64,000 nucleotides of DNA from contig NZ_JAKGBI010000004.1 of assembly GCF_021530565.1 (NCBI RefSeq), positions 361,082 to 425,081 of the forward strand. The letters run 5' to 3'. Position 1 is the stretch's first letter. Each line of letters opens with the position of its first letter. Shown piece by piece: positions 10,001-18,289 of this stretch. The translations under genes and the position numbers were made by a program. The stretch is from Pseudoalteromonas sp. SMS1. Lineage in GTDB: Bacteria > Pseudomonadota > Gammaproteobacteria > Enterobacterales > Alteromonadaceae. Below the pieces are notes generated by a model. The model worked only from the letters and a program-made list of their open reading frames with translations. It had not been told where the DNA came from and ran no database searches.

Positions 10001-12183
10001 AAATCGGCCTCGCCATCTGTTATTGTATTCGACCACGAATAGGGGTTTTTGGGATCGGTAAATAACGTATTTATTTCGATCTCATTTTCTACCCCATCGC
10101 CATCTATATCATGATCACATGCATCGCCAAACGCATCGCCATCGATATTATGTTGGTCTTCATTGTGCACTTCTGGACAGTTATCACTGACGTTTAAAAT
10201 GCCATCGCCGTCTAAGTCTTGGGGCGTTATATCACACGCGTCACCTTTACCGTCTGAGTCACTGTCAAGTTGATCACGATTGGGCGTAAACTGACAGTTG
10301 TCATCGGCCACAAAAGCACTACCCGCGAGTAACAGATTAAGCAGCTTAGTATGATCCGTTGAACTGTAAGCTGAATATGCAGATCCATCCGACGCAGTCA
10401 TAAACAAAACTTTGCCCTGAGTCGGTATATGGCTCGGCAATCGGATCGCTAACGTCTGCTCTGTTGTCTCTATGGTCAACTGACTATGGGGCTGATTCAC
10501 AATCACACATTCGCAATTATCAGCATCCAACACGACCAATAACTGACCTTGCACCGCTTTTTGCTCCGGCGTGAGTGGAAATGCTTTGTATTGATGGAGA
10601 CTTAAATCAAACTCGCCAAGTAGAAACTGCTGGTTATCGCTTAGCGCTTGTTTTACAAAGTGCAACTTAGCCTTCGCATTTTTGGCAAAACGCAGATTGG
10701 CACTTTTCACGCTACGTAAATCATACAAGCGTAACGCTCTATCAGATGGCTCACCTAACTGTTTGTAATCTAAGACCGTATCATTGTCATCGTCCGTGTC
10801 ACATTTATCGCCCAAACCGTCCAAATCGTTGTCATTTTGATGCGGATTGGCATGCAGCGGACAATTGTCAACGATGTCCCCCACCAAGTCTGCGTCACTG
10901 TCCGTTTGCTCAGGGTTGGCAATGAAAGGTGCATTGTCTTTATAATCTTTTATGCCATCATTGTCGTCATCGTCGTCACATGCATCACCCAATGCATCAT
11001 CATCAGAATTTCGCTGGTCTGGGTTAGCCAATGCGGGGCAATTGTCTACACGGTCAGCAACCCCATCATTGTCAGCATCCGAATAAGGTGGGTGCGCTTG
11101 GGCATCTTTTGGATCAAAGCCTTGTTTAATTTCTTCCGAATCAGAGAAACCATCTCCATCAGTATCTGCCGATAATGCATCCGTTTTATACACAGACAGC
11201 TCTTCATAATCAGATAAGCCGTCATTATCTGAATCTGCACTTGTTGCAGACACGCCAGCAACTTTTACCTCTTGATAGTCGCTCAGCCCATCACCATCTG
11301 TGTCTGTCGAGTTCGAGTTTGTGCCCAACGTATACTCTTCGAAGTTGGACAGGCCATCCTTGTCCAAATCTAATGCAGCGTCATTGACGTGGATATTCAA
11401 ACCATTTTCCAGTTCATACCAATCTGGTATGCCATCTGAGTCGGTGTCTTTAACTTCATCAATATACAACGGGTAAGGAATGACCTGTAATCGCCCCACT
11501 TTTGAATTTTCAGCTAATGTATAAGATTCGTTAGACAAACCACTGGCTGTATGTCCCTTGATCTTTACATTGCTTTGAAGCAACTGAATGTGCTGTTCGT
11601 TATTGGCGACATTTGACAAGCTTACCGCTGCCATATTTTCTGGTAATGAGTCACCCACAATATGGGATAAAGGGTAGGCTCCGTCCGGAAAATGAAAATA
11701 CACTAAGCTGCCTTGCGAGCTTTGTTCACTTTTTCTTTCTATATATGCCGCTAACGTATCATTTAATACGACGTTTTCTCGTGCCATTGTTTTTACATGA
11801 AAAAGAGGCCCACTTTGAGGCAAACTCTGGCTCGTCCCATCCGTATTTTCTTGTTGAATACGAAAATAATAGTGTGTATCTGGCGCTAAACCATGAACTC
11901 GAGTTCTAAATAGTCCCTGCGCGTGCATAACTTGTTTGATGTGTTCATTGTCAGCATAGATGAATTGACGAACGTTATGCGCGTGGTCAAAAGGCACTTC
12001 GCCTTTTGGGTCCAAATACACGTGCACTGTACCCTGCGTATCATTCGGCGCAGACCAAGCAACAATAAAAGATCGCGTGCTGACATCAGATGTTTTAACA
12101 CTCGAATGAATTAACTCAGCCGCGGATACAACTGAAAACAGCAACCAATATAAAACTATCGCAGCTAATAACTTGAATCTCAT
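4024..12183 (-). CDS. Giant secreted calcium-binding Ig-repeat protein with thrombospondin type 3 repeats
   Basis: 2719 residues. A signal peptide (about 1-22, ending VSAAE) is followed by a fibronectin III-like domain (about 25-135). A first block of thrombospondin type 3 calcium repeats (DTDGDGLSD, DSDNDGLSD, DNCPALANPDQ) spans about 245-470, and a second block about 630-740. From about residue 930 to the end there are roughly a dozen Ig-like modules with the pattern V(S/T)SP...VTVNGVAV...G.F...L..G.N.I.V.A, similar to glucodextranase-B/cadherin-like repeats. No sortase, PEP-CTERM or type I secretion signal is visible, so Sec export followed by type II secretion is the simplest route. An AGGAG site lies just before the ATG, and the matrixin gene ends 7 bases upstream. 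It is probably a calcium-stiffened extracellular rod, adhesin or matrix component; function is inferred. Confidence 0.85.
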   Translation of the reverse strand: MRFKLLAAIVLYWLLFSVVSAAELIHSSVKTSDVSTRSFIVAWSAPNDTQGTVHVYLDPKGEVPFDHAHNVRQFIYADNEHIKQVMHAQGLFRTRVHGLAPDTHYYFRIQQENTDGTSQSLPQSGPLFHVKTMARENVVLNDTLAAYIERKSEQSSQGSLVYFHFPDGAYPLSHIVGDSLPENMAAVSLSNVANNEQHIQLLQSNVKIKGHTASGLSNESYTLAENSKVGRLQVIPYPLYIDEVKDTDSDGIPDWYELENGLNIHVNDAALDLDKDGLSNFEEYTLGTNSNSTDTDGDGLSDYQEVKVAGVSATSADSDNDGLSDYEELSVYKTDALSADTDGDGFSDSEEIKQGFDPKDAQAHPPYSDADNDGVADRVDNCPALANPDQRNSDDDALGDACDDDDDNDGIKDYKDNAPFIANPEQTDSDADLVGDIVDNCPLHANPHQNDNDLDGLGDKCDTDDDNDTVLDYKQLGEPSDRALRLYDLRSVKSANLRFAKNAKAKLHFVKQALSDNQQFLLGEFDLSLHQYKAFPLTPEQKAVQGQLLVVLDADNCECVIVNQPHSQLTIETTEQTLAIRLPSHIPTQGKVLFMTASDGSAYSAYSSTDHTKLLNLLLAGSAFVADDNCQFTPNRDQLDSDSDGKGDACDITPQDLDGDGILNVSDNCPEVHNEDQHNIDGDAFGDACDHDIDGDGVENEIEINTLFTDPKNPYSWSNTITDGEADFDNDGVSNAQELAQGSNALIPNIRLIRGNNYVYFPVELLQQAKVSGLSHVLREHGDVSRIATIDISGNIEKEYSFDGEKWAGEDFNLTMHQALVVQSANQALIETTKDNICRPVDLKAGVNFTALPCSTATATAFEFLTEYGPDKVKSITAINTETGLHQTALFVDDEPAGEDFFLAVTEGYQVEVISPFTTKSHQVSKHGVSINNLEQLQVVSTSSVEVSGYIDTLSGLVMINGEAVEVVNGRFSLQDFTLQEGENRVVISGRDQNGSPIFYEFTIKYAEPPRISLVSHQQDQLVFAKAVTIAGRYDNATSITVNEVPANLQGEYFAAYPIELKAGDNTIKIVATGKYGVRSEEVISLRSQPRSVTLPAATNVDLDLLQSVMFDRVKEVKIPSHVTYYGKGQTLKAEYSAWNSIYPEMQQVGYLVSFRNVISEHVPGVRISFNTTSIDPKYGSEQFGVPIEVNNAFGTLKYSEEAWLNLTTIKEGGGAVMVVTSHQDGDEVSSSNTRFQGYVIEADALIYQGVSVPLDDGYFDMPITLEAGRNYLEFELIRQGNRSKETYRLDYYPQDSVDIKVTSHGHNQHVSGDEILLQGRVSEEGAVVKVNGQQAIMDGKLFSITLPITAGENWLTVMAQYQGSSTQYKLKVHQNHIRARYTNVVDRARLFTNWPTINIATNGELKRARINNGRWINAYGESDVSIAVEFYSEIKEGRNVLTTELEFTDGRIQKLQGIVHYDKRTLKLKVLQPDTVRASFTMDNALFSKAKTFRFDLGWVRSKRRGLFQAPVPDGASSRYGAYGHISNGKIVEDLGVDELNRRTVILEFEYEIFQRLVDVGDISDIANPISAFDEQDKVLHYQKFNYFAQYVDISEQPKVYIWNHAEQGKVYSTSTSVVASVANFIPSSAKLNGRGIRVQRSTLNNGFNEYLLLSGRVDASEKQYKLEVFNANGESISKEFRLEYTPFVYTLASGEVFNNNYLDEIITYYDPGNVWSQARINKNNDTVNMSSFIQTMSGQVNNDGIFIGDVRYGVETNAGGATVGAQRIHHYLNVPDNQSVIQHDRRYISFVDVLANTQVAPQIEVVSPQPNSETYFPVVDVQVKTPNDHFAKVYINGQLAEQSYSALAVSYDVETYQYVKMPIQIGENQVSIKAHSTLNDQVSERTYHFTRKEMPLPVFTVTSPRQSEVFKIYRAGDKNIVIEGTIDQSIPVNELTIDGKPVSQMSSGQFFHHADYSQGEHQIVISARNDAGKTEKVVRFSIEYGSPNLTIELPESLNQTTTNEYVFIMGSVEDYTASVTINGSAVQVDPEYGNFRLEYALNEGMNVIEIVAENDFGESQKTLNVNRVVATQSHISVARDASVDSEFDLVATVEAIAQTSRFRFREAQEAPWGVEVDFRYKTMKGTPRDTIVFMYNVWVRDSVQPGVYTVPMIVELLNSRGEVIYTGRVDIVVYVEVPRLILELDNLAQNQQIPTVRYTVTGSVSDSGATLLFDGIAVALDSQGRFAHELQLNEGYNQIEVTAATQHQEISQKYRVNVLVSELRLSVSSPEQGEALSSNTVTFSGTVNDPLANVTINGVAAQVSAQGQFSKQLNFFEGQHQATVRADNGYQVRSQLINFEVLPQPLTLTVSSPQDGSPNEDGRVVVTGHISHPTAKVKVNGVAVDVDDAGHFSKVINLFAGAHSVRISATYGGQSVKETRLIQVNSATPGNVIEVLKGSESSVRSLHIDMSDVQMSALKSYTYELSNMYTGIDFKMVNVYCSGNGGGFDFKFVVGETVTADSYATDLSIVMKDKANQVISTLVTPLMIKVVEAPIGLVVSTPKPNDVFNAERIIITGQVDEPLASVMVNGNAVSVRADGSFMTELTLADGVHTVTVEATNGTQREVVEVPVEIASNSSIEVVTLIEGQSKTIAIDVSADSQVMSQVRNLSSQFSEMPAGLSVQTSNASFVDQHTLRVNYELSASQVISAADVQFNIILRDAAQKEVFVHPVTLRINP

Positions 12184-12190
12184 CGTATCC

Positions 12191-15100
12191 CTACTCCTGA
12201 CATTGAATCGATGTGGGGTAAATAAACGAACAGCTTACTTCTTGCGTTGCATTACCAGCTGAATCAGAAATGCTTAGCGTAAAGGTATTACTACCCGGTT
12301 GAAGTTCGGACGCTTTTGGCTCGTAAATTAATTGGAAATGCTGAGGACTCGTTTCGAGTACTGCATCATTTACCTCTGCTATTTTGTGATGCTCTAGCCA
12401 GATTTGTGCAAAATTAGGCGCTTGTGCCAGCTTGATGGTGTCTTTTAAATTAGTACCGTTTACAACATCCCCATTTGGCATCGTAATTTCTAACTTGGAC
12501 AAGTCGATACCACTCATTTTTTTTATCCCCGGATAAATGCTTGTATCTTGGTTAGCTCCAGAGAAAACATCTTCCGCCACAAAGGATAAACTCACAGCTT
12601 CTGGATAAAGATACACATAACCAGTTAGGTCTTTGACAGTGCGCTCATAGACCACATCTATCCAGGTACCAATGCCAGGCCTTTCCTGAGATGCACCAAC
12701 CGCTACACCATGCGTGTAACTTGGCACCAAAGCCTTGACAATAATCGGTTTTCTAGGATTGTAATCACCCACACTGGTGACTTTCACGGCACCCGCTCTG
12801 TGCATGTATGAACGCGTGTATAGCGGTGCTCGGCATCTCAAGTTACTGGTATTCTCCGTACACACTAATCGACTATCAACCGCCTCGATTTCAGTGCCAA
12901 TTTCTTCTTGATTTAAAACACTGAAGAATATCTCCTCTGCTTTTTGGCCCGTGGGCACAATGTGAGAAAAGTCTTGTATGCGGTTGATATCATTGTATAC
13001 ATACATGGCTTGGGGGCCTTGCCAGTGATAACCCTCAACCGTACCATCCTCAATAAGCTCATAGACATCTGCCCACAACACTTTGTCAGAAGTCACTGGT
13101 AACTTAGTCAGATCTCGAGTGAATGCGTGTGGTTTAAATAACAGTGCTTCTTTGACTGGCTGGCCAACTAATTCATTGATGATTGACTTCTCAGCCACCA
13201 GCCTTGGCCCCATATCAATATCTAGGTCAAACTCAATCATGTGTGAGCCGACTTGTAAAACGAGTTTGTATGTTTGTGCAAGCCCTGGCGTATCTCTTTG
13301 ACCAAATTCATCGATTGTCGGGATCACATTACCCACACTTACAGAGCCTAGCCAAATGCCTCGTTCATCAGTGCGGTTACGACTCAACTGAGCCCCATTA
13401 ATCCGACCGGGCAAGATTTCGATACCCGAATCTGACTTCGGTGATATCACTTTAATTTCAGCATCAGCCACAGGGTTACCAAACTCATCTTTTGCTATCA
13501 GGCCCACTCTGTTGTAATTCACTGTCAGCAATGTGACCTGAAACTCGGACATTCGACTTGGCGTGAGACTCGCAACTGACCCAGCCCTTGCGTCTGCTGT
13601 GTAAACAACAGGCGCCGATTGACCTGGAACTGACATCATCACGACTTGAGGTATTGCAACCAAAGGTTGTGACAGGTCACTGGCATCGTCGTTTAAATGC
13701 AGCTTTTCACCCAGTTTGTGATAGACCTTTACCTGACCTTGTGCATCAGTTTCTGTTCGAATTACCTTTTTATCTGTGCTCCCTGACTCAACGCCAAGTT
13801 TCCCACCACCTGAAACGACAATCCACTCAACGGGCACCCCTTCGATGCCATTACCGTCTGCATCTTGAAAAGTTGCTTGCCACGGCTCCGGTAGCTCCGC
13901 ACCAACTGGGCAGAGGCTGCCACAGTTTTGCTCTGTTTTATCAATTAAGACCTTAGCGACAGGCGCGCTGATGACTTTGACATGCATCAGTACAGGCTTT
14001 ATCTCTGGAAAACCTGGAACACTAATCAACAACTGGAAGTTTTCAACCAAATCAGGAACTACCGCGTTCACAGCTACCATCCCGTAGTTGTCCGACTTAA
14101 GCGTTTCAAGATAGACATCACCCGAAAAATCACTCGCACGTAATGCATGGTGAGAACTTGCAGCAACGCCATCACGCGTAAGCATGGCACTTAACTGTGA
14201 CGAAGGGGCTTTTTGAGAGATAACCACATCTGCGTTAGCAACCGGCTGTCCGCGTTTGTCTGTTAGTAATAGTAATATTGGTTGCTGGAGCTCAGTGCCT
14301 CTTACCGCCGTTTGCAAATCACCTTGTAAAATAGAGGTTCGGGCAGCGCCTTGCGGGGCATCAATATCAAAACTCAGTTGATAGTTACCAATGGTTTGCG
14401 CTGATACGACGATGGTATAAATACCCGTTTCTTGCAGCGGAAAGTTTTGCACACTCACTGTACTTGCTGGGGTGCTGGCATCGCGCTTGAGTAGCAACCC
14501 GCCTTTTGGCGTCATCAGCTGCAAGCTTAACTTTGGTTCGCTGTCTACAGGTGTCAACTGTAAGTTCAGTTTCGAGCCTGCCAGCGCAACGAAAGTGTAC
14601 ACATCTTGCTCGCCAAGTGTCTGGATTGCGCCATTGACTTTCATACCTGAAAGAAGTTGGTTTGCGCCATCCGACGCTTCATTAATATGCTGATTTTCGA
14701 CAACCAGCGTTACTTCATTACTTGTTAACTCGTTGCTTGTTACACTAAGCAGGTAATCTCCCTTCGCTATATCGCTCGGTAATTGGGCTAGTAACGTATT
14801 GTGCGATGCACTTTGTACGGCGAGACGTTGCTCGCCCAGCAGAACAACATTTTTACCGACATCAGCAATGAACCCTTGGCCAGATATCAACACATAATCA
14901 TTAGGCAACGCCACGCCTGGCGAAATATGGTTGATAATTGGTGCCGCGACTTCCTTTTTTGACAGCTCGAAAACGCCACTGTCTATAAGCATTCTCACTT
15001 CAACGGCCATACCGTGAGAAATATCAAATTTATCGCCAATGATTTGCGCGTCTTGGTAACGTGTTTCAAGGTGCGTTTTAGTTGTAGCATCATAGTAGCG

Positions 15101-16591
15101 AATACTTTCTACTTTAGCCTTGGGGCCTAATGTACTTAAAAATTGATAAGAGTCGAAATTGGCTGGTGGACAAGTGACCGAGACCAGGTTTAAGCCCTTT
15201 CGCAGTTCAAATGCATGGCAGTGGGTTTCACCAGGAAACAGCAACTCACCATCCGTTTCACTGCTAACCAGATAGCCTTCTCCCTCTTGAATATCAAATT
15301 GAATACCCTGAGGTTTACCATCCAGCATAAAGGCAAACTCAAAACCTCCCGTTTCACGGTTAAATCGCTCAATACGATTCACACCAATAAATTCAGATAG
15401 TTGTCGCAACAAATCATGAGACGTGAGGCCAAATGGTACTTTTTGCGGATAACCAAAGTAGTTCAAGCCTTTTTTTAAGGCAAAACCAAATTCACTGGCC
15501 ACCTTTTTATTAATGTAAAAATCGATGTTTTCGGTTTTTGAACCTGGAGTGACTTCAAATAACTTAGGCTCTTCAGCCCCAGCTTCATAGGAGGACTCCG
15601 CAGCATCAAAATACTCTCTTTCAAAAAACGTTGAGTCTGGTACACCTATCATACTGGTGAGTTGTTCTGCTTCGAGCCCCGCGTGGGATGCATCCAGTGG
15701 TTCTATCTTTAAGAAATACTTGCCAAGCGGCACATGTAAACGATATCCGCCACCGTTAACGCTGTAAGTGCCTACTACTTTTTCTAAGGTCTCGCTGTTA
15801 ATTGCATAGATGTGAGCACCATTAATTGTATTACCAGATACACCATCTACGACCTTTCCCTGAATGGTGCCGTAGCGCTGCTTCGAATCGTCATCGCCCA
15901 TGTAACTTGTCAGCGTTGCGATATCATCCGCTTTCAGCTTTGCACCACGCTCGAGATCGTTATCGCTACCAGGGTACATAACACTGTATTCAAACGAGCT
16001 GTGATCTAAGCCTAAACAGTGTCCTATCTCATGCAGGGCAACGTTATGAACTTTTTGTTCTGAAAACGCCTTCGCGCCATCAAAGAAAATATCTGCGTCA
16101 AAAATCGTACCGGCAGGGTAAACACCGTGGGGAATATCACCATTGCCATCACCATCTAAATCGTGATTGTCTTCATTGATGACAATATCATTATAAAACC
16201 AACTTGTTGCGCAAACAGCCAGAACGTCTTGAGCAAACTCCATCTCGCCATTACTAAATGACACGATATTGATGCCATCTATAAATGGACTCAAGCGGCT
16301 TCCCAACCCTCTACCAGTTTCTAAAGTGGTGCCTTGATACACAAACTCAACGTTGCTGTCAGGTAGTGACTGCCAAGCCGAAAAAGCTTGCTGCAACCTC
16401 TGCTCTAAGGTCGCAAACTCAACCGCTGCGTACCCCGCTTCGTTCAGGTGCCATTGATAAGGTAAAAGATCTTGGTGCCAACGCAGCGGAACCATTTGAT
16501 TTGACTCGTTGATTATCCACTGAGGGCTACCAGCAAGCACAGGAAATGCTGCCAACGTACAAAGTCGGCAAATCCAATTTGCAATTTTCAT
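12191..16591 (-). CDS. Secreted matrixin-type zinc metalloprotease with multiple beta domains
   Basis: 1466 residues with a signal peptide (about 1-21, ending VLAGS). The catalytic domain (about 35-230) carries the full metzincin signature HEIGHCLGLDH near residue 186 and a Met-turn VMYP about 20 residues later, as in M10A matrixins; upstream lies a DLDGDGNGD calcium-type loop. No PRCGVPD-like cysteine switch is visible. After the protease come a carboxypeptidase-regulatory-like domain (about 240-300), an IPT/TIG-like domain (ISPGVALPNDYVLISGQGF), a PPC-like domain (about 640-750) and several Ig-like domains. It is far longer than simple bacterial matrixins. Position in a secreted-protein operon, 7 bases before the giant repeat protein, suggests joint action outside the cell; the substrate is unknown. 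Confidence 0.88.
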   Translation of the reverse strand: MKIANWICRLCTLAAFPVLAGSPQWIINESNQMVPLRWHQDLLPYQWHLNEAGYAAVEFATLEQRLQQAFSAWQSLPDSNVEFVYQGTTLETGRGLGSRLSPFIDGINIVSFSNGEMEFAQDVLAVCATSWFYNDIVINEDNHDLDGDGNGDIPHGVYPAGTIFDADIFFDGAKAFSEQKVHNVALHEIGHCLGLDHSSFEYSVMYPGSDNDLERGAKLKADDIATLTSYMGDDDSKQRYGTIQGKVVDGVSGNTINGAHIYAINSETLEKVVGTYSVNGGGYRLHVPLGKYFLKIEPLDASHAGLEAEQLTSMIGVPDSTFFEREYFDAAESSYEAGAEEPKLFEVTPGSKTENIDFYINKKVASEFGFALKKGLNYFGYPQKVPFGLTSHDLLRQLSEFIGVNRIERFNRETGGFEFAFMLDGKPQGIQFDIQEGEGYLVSSETDGELLFPGETHCHAFELRKGLNLVSVTCPPANFDSYQFLSTLGPKAKVESIRYYDATTKTHLETRYQDAQIIGDKFDISHGMAVEVRMLIDSGVFELSKKEVAAPIINHISPGVALPNDYVLISGQGFIADVGKNVVLLGEQRLAVQSASHNTLLAQLPSDIAKGDYLLSVTSNELTSNEVTLVVENQHINEASDGANQLLSGMKVNGAIQTLGEQDVYTFVALAGSKLNLQLTPVDSEPKLSLQLMTPKGGLLLKRDASTPASTVSVQNFPLQETGIYTIVVSAQTIGNYQLSFDIDAPQGAARTSILQGDLQTAVRGTELQQPILLLLTDKRGQPVANADVVISQKAPSSQLSAMLTRDGVAASSHHALRASDFSGDVYLETLKSDNYGMVAVNAVVPDLVENFQLLISVPGFPEIKPVLMHVKVISAPVAKVLIDKTEQNCGSLCPVGAELPEPWQATFQDADGNGIEGVPVEWIVVSGGGKLGVESGSTDKKVIRTETDAQGQVKVYHKLGEKLHLNDDASDLSQPLVAIPQVVMMSVPGQSAPVVYTADARAGSVASLTPSRMSEFQVTLLTVNYNRVGLIAKDEFGNPVADAEIKVISPKSDSGIEILPGRINGAQLSRNRTDERGIWLGSVSVGNVIPTIDEFGQRDTPGLAQTYKLVLQVGSHMIEFDLDIDMGPRLVAEKSIINELVGQPVKEALLFKPHAFTRDLTKLPVTSDKVLWADVYELIEDGTVEGYHWQGPQAMYVYNDINRIQDFSHIVPTGQKAEEIFFSVLNQEEIGTEIEAVDSRLVCTENTSNLRCRAPLYTRSYMHRAGAVKVTSVGDYNPRKPIIVKALVPSYTHGVAVGASQERPGIGTWIDVVYERTVKDLTGYVYLYPEAVSLSFVAEDVFSGANQDTSIYPGIKKMSGIDLSKLEITMPNGDVVNGTNLKDTIKLAQAPNFAQIWLEHHKIAEVNDAVLETSPQHFQLIYEPKASELQPGSNTFTLSISDSAGNATQEVSCSFIYPTSIQCQE

Positions 16592-16607
16592 GAAGTTGGT
16601 CTTTTTA

Positions 16608-17252
16608 TTAGTTAATACAGTTGTGGCTCACAGCAAGCTGCTTAAGATGCCCTTGTGATGTGTGTTTAAACAAAGAAACCCCTACTTTTTGAGGTAAGGT
16701 AATTTCGCATAACGTGTTCAGTACGTAGTTATTGTCCGCCACGCTATTTAAGTGAGCTAATTGCAAAGTCATATTTGCCGCTGAGTAATTGGGGTCCCAA
16801 ACACTGGTTATGGCAAGTGCGCCATCAAGCGCTTGCACAGGTACAAGCAATGCAAAATTAGACAGGTGAAATACGCTGTGTTTTGACTGCGCCTTCACCG
16901 CAAGTGGAAACTCTGCAATATCTGGGACCGCTAAAAAGTGCAGTCCATCTACAGAAGTTGTGTTATTCACTTTCAAATAAGGCAAAGATGCGCTCAATTG
17001 CATTTGTTCGAGGCTGGGCAAATGAATCTCAATGCCATGGTTGGCAAGCTCAGTGATATGTGAGTCAATATTTGCTTGCTTTACCCCTAAGTGCAGATGC
17101 CTACTAGGCAATTTACTACCTTCAAAAGACAAAGCCGTTTTTAAATAGATCTCACTCGTTTGCGCCGTGGTATTAAATTGTAAATACGCAGCCTGCGCCG
17201 TCCCCACGATAAACGACAGAATTGTCGCAAACAATACGCTCACTTTTTCCAT
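16608..17252 (-). CDS. Small secreted protein of unknown function
   Basis: 214 residues, not recognised. A clear signal peptide (about 1-21, cleavage after GTAQA) precedes a soluble domain that looks beta-rich, with two cysteines (LCEI and HNC near the C-terminus) that could form a disulfide. It starts 3 bases after the preceding gene's stop and ends 16 bases before the matrixin start, so it is firmly within the operon. It may be an accessory factor for the protease, for example a chaperone or inhibitor. That is only a positional guess. Confidence 0.75.
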   Translation of the reverse strand: MEKVSVLFATILSFIVGTAQAAYLQFNTTAQTSEIYLKTALSFEGSKLPSRHLHLGVKQANIDSHITELANHGIEIHLPSLEQMQLSASLPYLKVNNTTSVDGLHFLAVPDIAEFPLAVKAQSKHSVFHLSNFALLVPVQALDGALAITSVWDPNYSAANMTLQLAHLNSVADNNYVLNTLCEITLPQKVGVSLFKHTSQGHLKQLAVSHNCIN

Positions 17253-17255
17253 GTC

Positions 17256-17678
17256 TTAGTTGCCTTCCTTATCAGACTCAACGTGCGCGTCTTTGCGCGC
17301 GCCCACGGCTGATTTGTCTTTAATAACAACCTGCGGCTGGTGCTTTAAACTCGGTAAACCGGTTGCACCATATGCAATTGACTGTGGGTTAATACGCTTA
17401 ACGATAAATTTATTTGTTAGATTTACTTTTTTTATCTTTTTATTGTTCAGATGAATCTCTTTTGAAGCGGGTTCAGCGCGGTTTACTTTGTTTTGTACAG
17501 GCACGTTAGTTTTCACTGTTGGCACAGACTTCATTGGCAAAAGGTGTGTTTGCTGAGCTTCGGTCGTTTGAGTTTGCATCAAGACATCCAAAGCATGCAC
17601 TGCGCTCGACTGCTGAACAGCATTGGCAGCGTTTATACCGATAAATGTGAGTAATAAAACAACAATAAGCTTATACAT
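17256..17678 (-). CDS. Small basic secreted protein of unknown function
   Basis: 140 residues, not recognised. A signal peptide (about 1-20, ending NAANA) is followed by a Thr/Gln-rich stretch and then a lysine-rich, probably disordered segment (HLNNKKIKKVNLTNKF). There are no cysteines. It overlaps the end of the upstream gene by 8 bases and the next gene starts 3 bases after its stop, a spacing that suggests translational coupling. The charge and low complexity suggest a binding or linker role rather than an enzyme. Confidence 0.7.
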   Translation of the reverse strand: MYKLIVVLLLTFIGINAANAVQQSSAVHALDVLMQTQTTEAQQTHLLPMKSVPTVKTNVPVQNKVNRAEPASKEIHLNNKKIKKVNLTNKFIVKRINPQSIAYGATGLPSLKHQPQVVIKDKSAVGARKDAHVESDKEGN

Positions 17679-18285
17679 TGTCCTTTTCTCCCTTTACTCT
17701 AGTCTGTTTAATCAATTGCCAGATACGCTTTTTAGCATTGGGTAATGTTAACACTTCTTGCTGAAGCACAGCTTTGCTGGACTTAGCAACAGATGGCTGT
17801 TGTGCTTGCACATCTATTTTGTGAGGTGGTACAACTTTCAGTTGCTTTAAAGCTGGCAAAGTCACTTTATCTGTGCCAATGCCACTTAGGCGTAGCACCG
17901 AATCTGCGCCACTTACTAATTGCTGTGCACCAGATACCGTATTACGGGTGAAGAATATCGCTTCATCTGCCACATTTAATTTAACTTGATGTGAAATAGA
18001 CTGAGATATCATGACATTTAACGTCGGGTGCATGGCGCTACCACCCGCTTGGACGATATATAATTCGCTTTTCCCAGCTATCCCATAGGTACTTGCAACT
18101 AAATCATCTCTCACCAAAATGCGATGGCGTGTCACAATCTTACCGTCGACCCATTCACTGCTTTTCGACATAACTCGACCTTGCACCACATTGTCAGCAG
18201 CGCGTATCTGCTGAGTAAGATCAATGGCCCCAGCCTTGTAACTGCTGATAAATATCAGTAATACTAACCAAATGCGTAAATACAT
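17671..18285 (-). CDS. Secreted protein of the kind found next to matrixins
   Basis: 204 residues from the ATG at 18285. An upstream in-frame start at 18333 exists, but 18285 has an AAGGAG site about 10 bases before it, gives a proper signal peptide (YLRIWLVLLIFISSYKAGA), and sits 4 bases after the preceding stop. The mature part begins with an NVVQGRV...S.W..GKIVT pattern and contains a GG..H motif and an EAIFF strand. I recall similar beta-domain proteins beside bacterial matrixin genes, but I cannot name the family with certainty. The C-terminal third is basic and less structured. It is part of the nine-gene exported operon. Confidence 0.72.
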   Translation of the reverse strand: MYLRIWLVLLIFISSYKAGAIDLTQQIRAADNVVQGRVMSKSSEWVDGKIVTRHRILVRDDLVASTYGIAGKSELYIVQAGGSAMHPTLNVMISQSISHQVKLNVADEAIFFTRNTVSGAQQLVSGADSVLRLSGIGTDKVTLPALKQLKVVPPHKIDVQAQQPSVAKSSKAVLQQEVLTLPNAKKRIWQLIKQTRVKGEKDNV

Positions 18286-18289
18286 CGGC

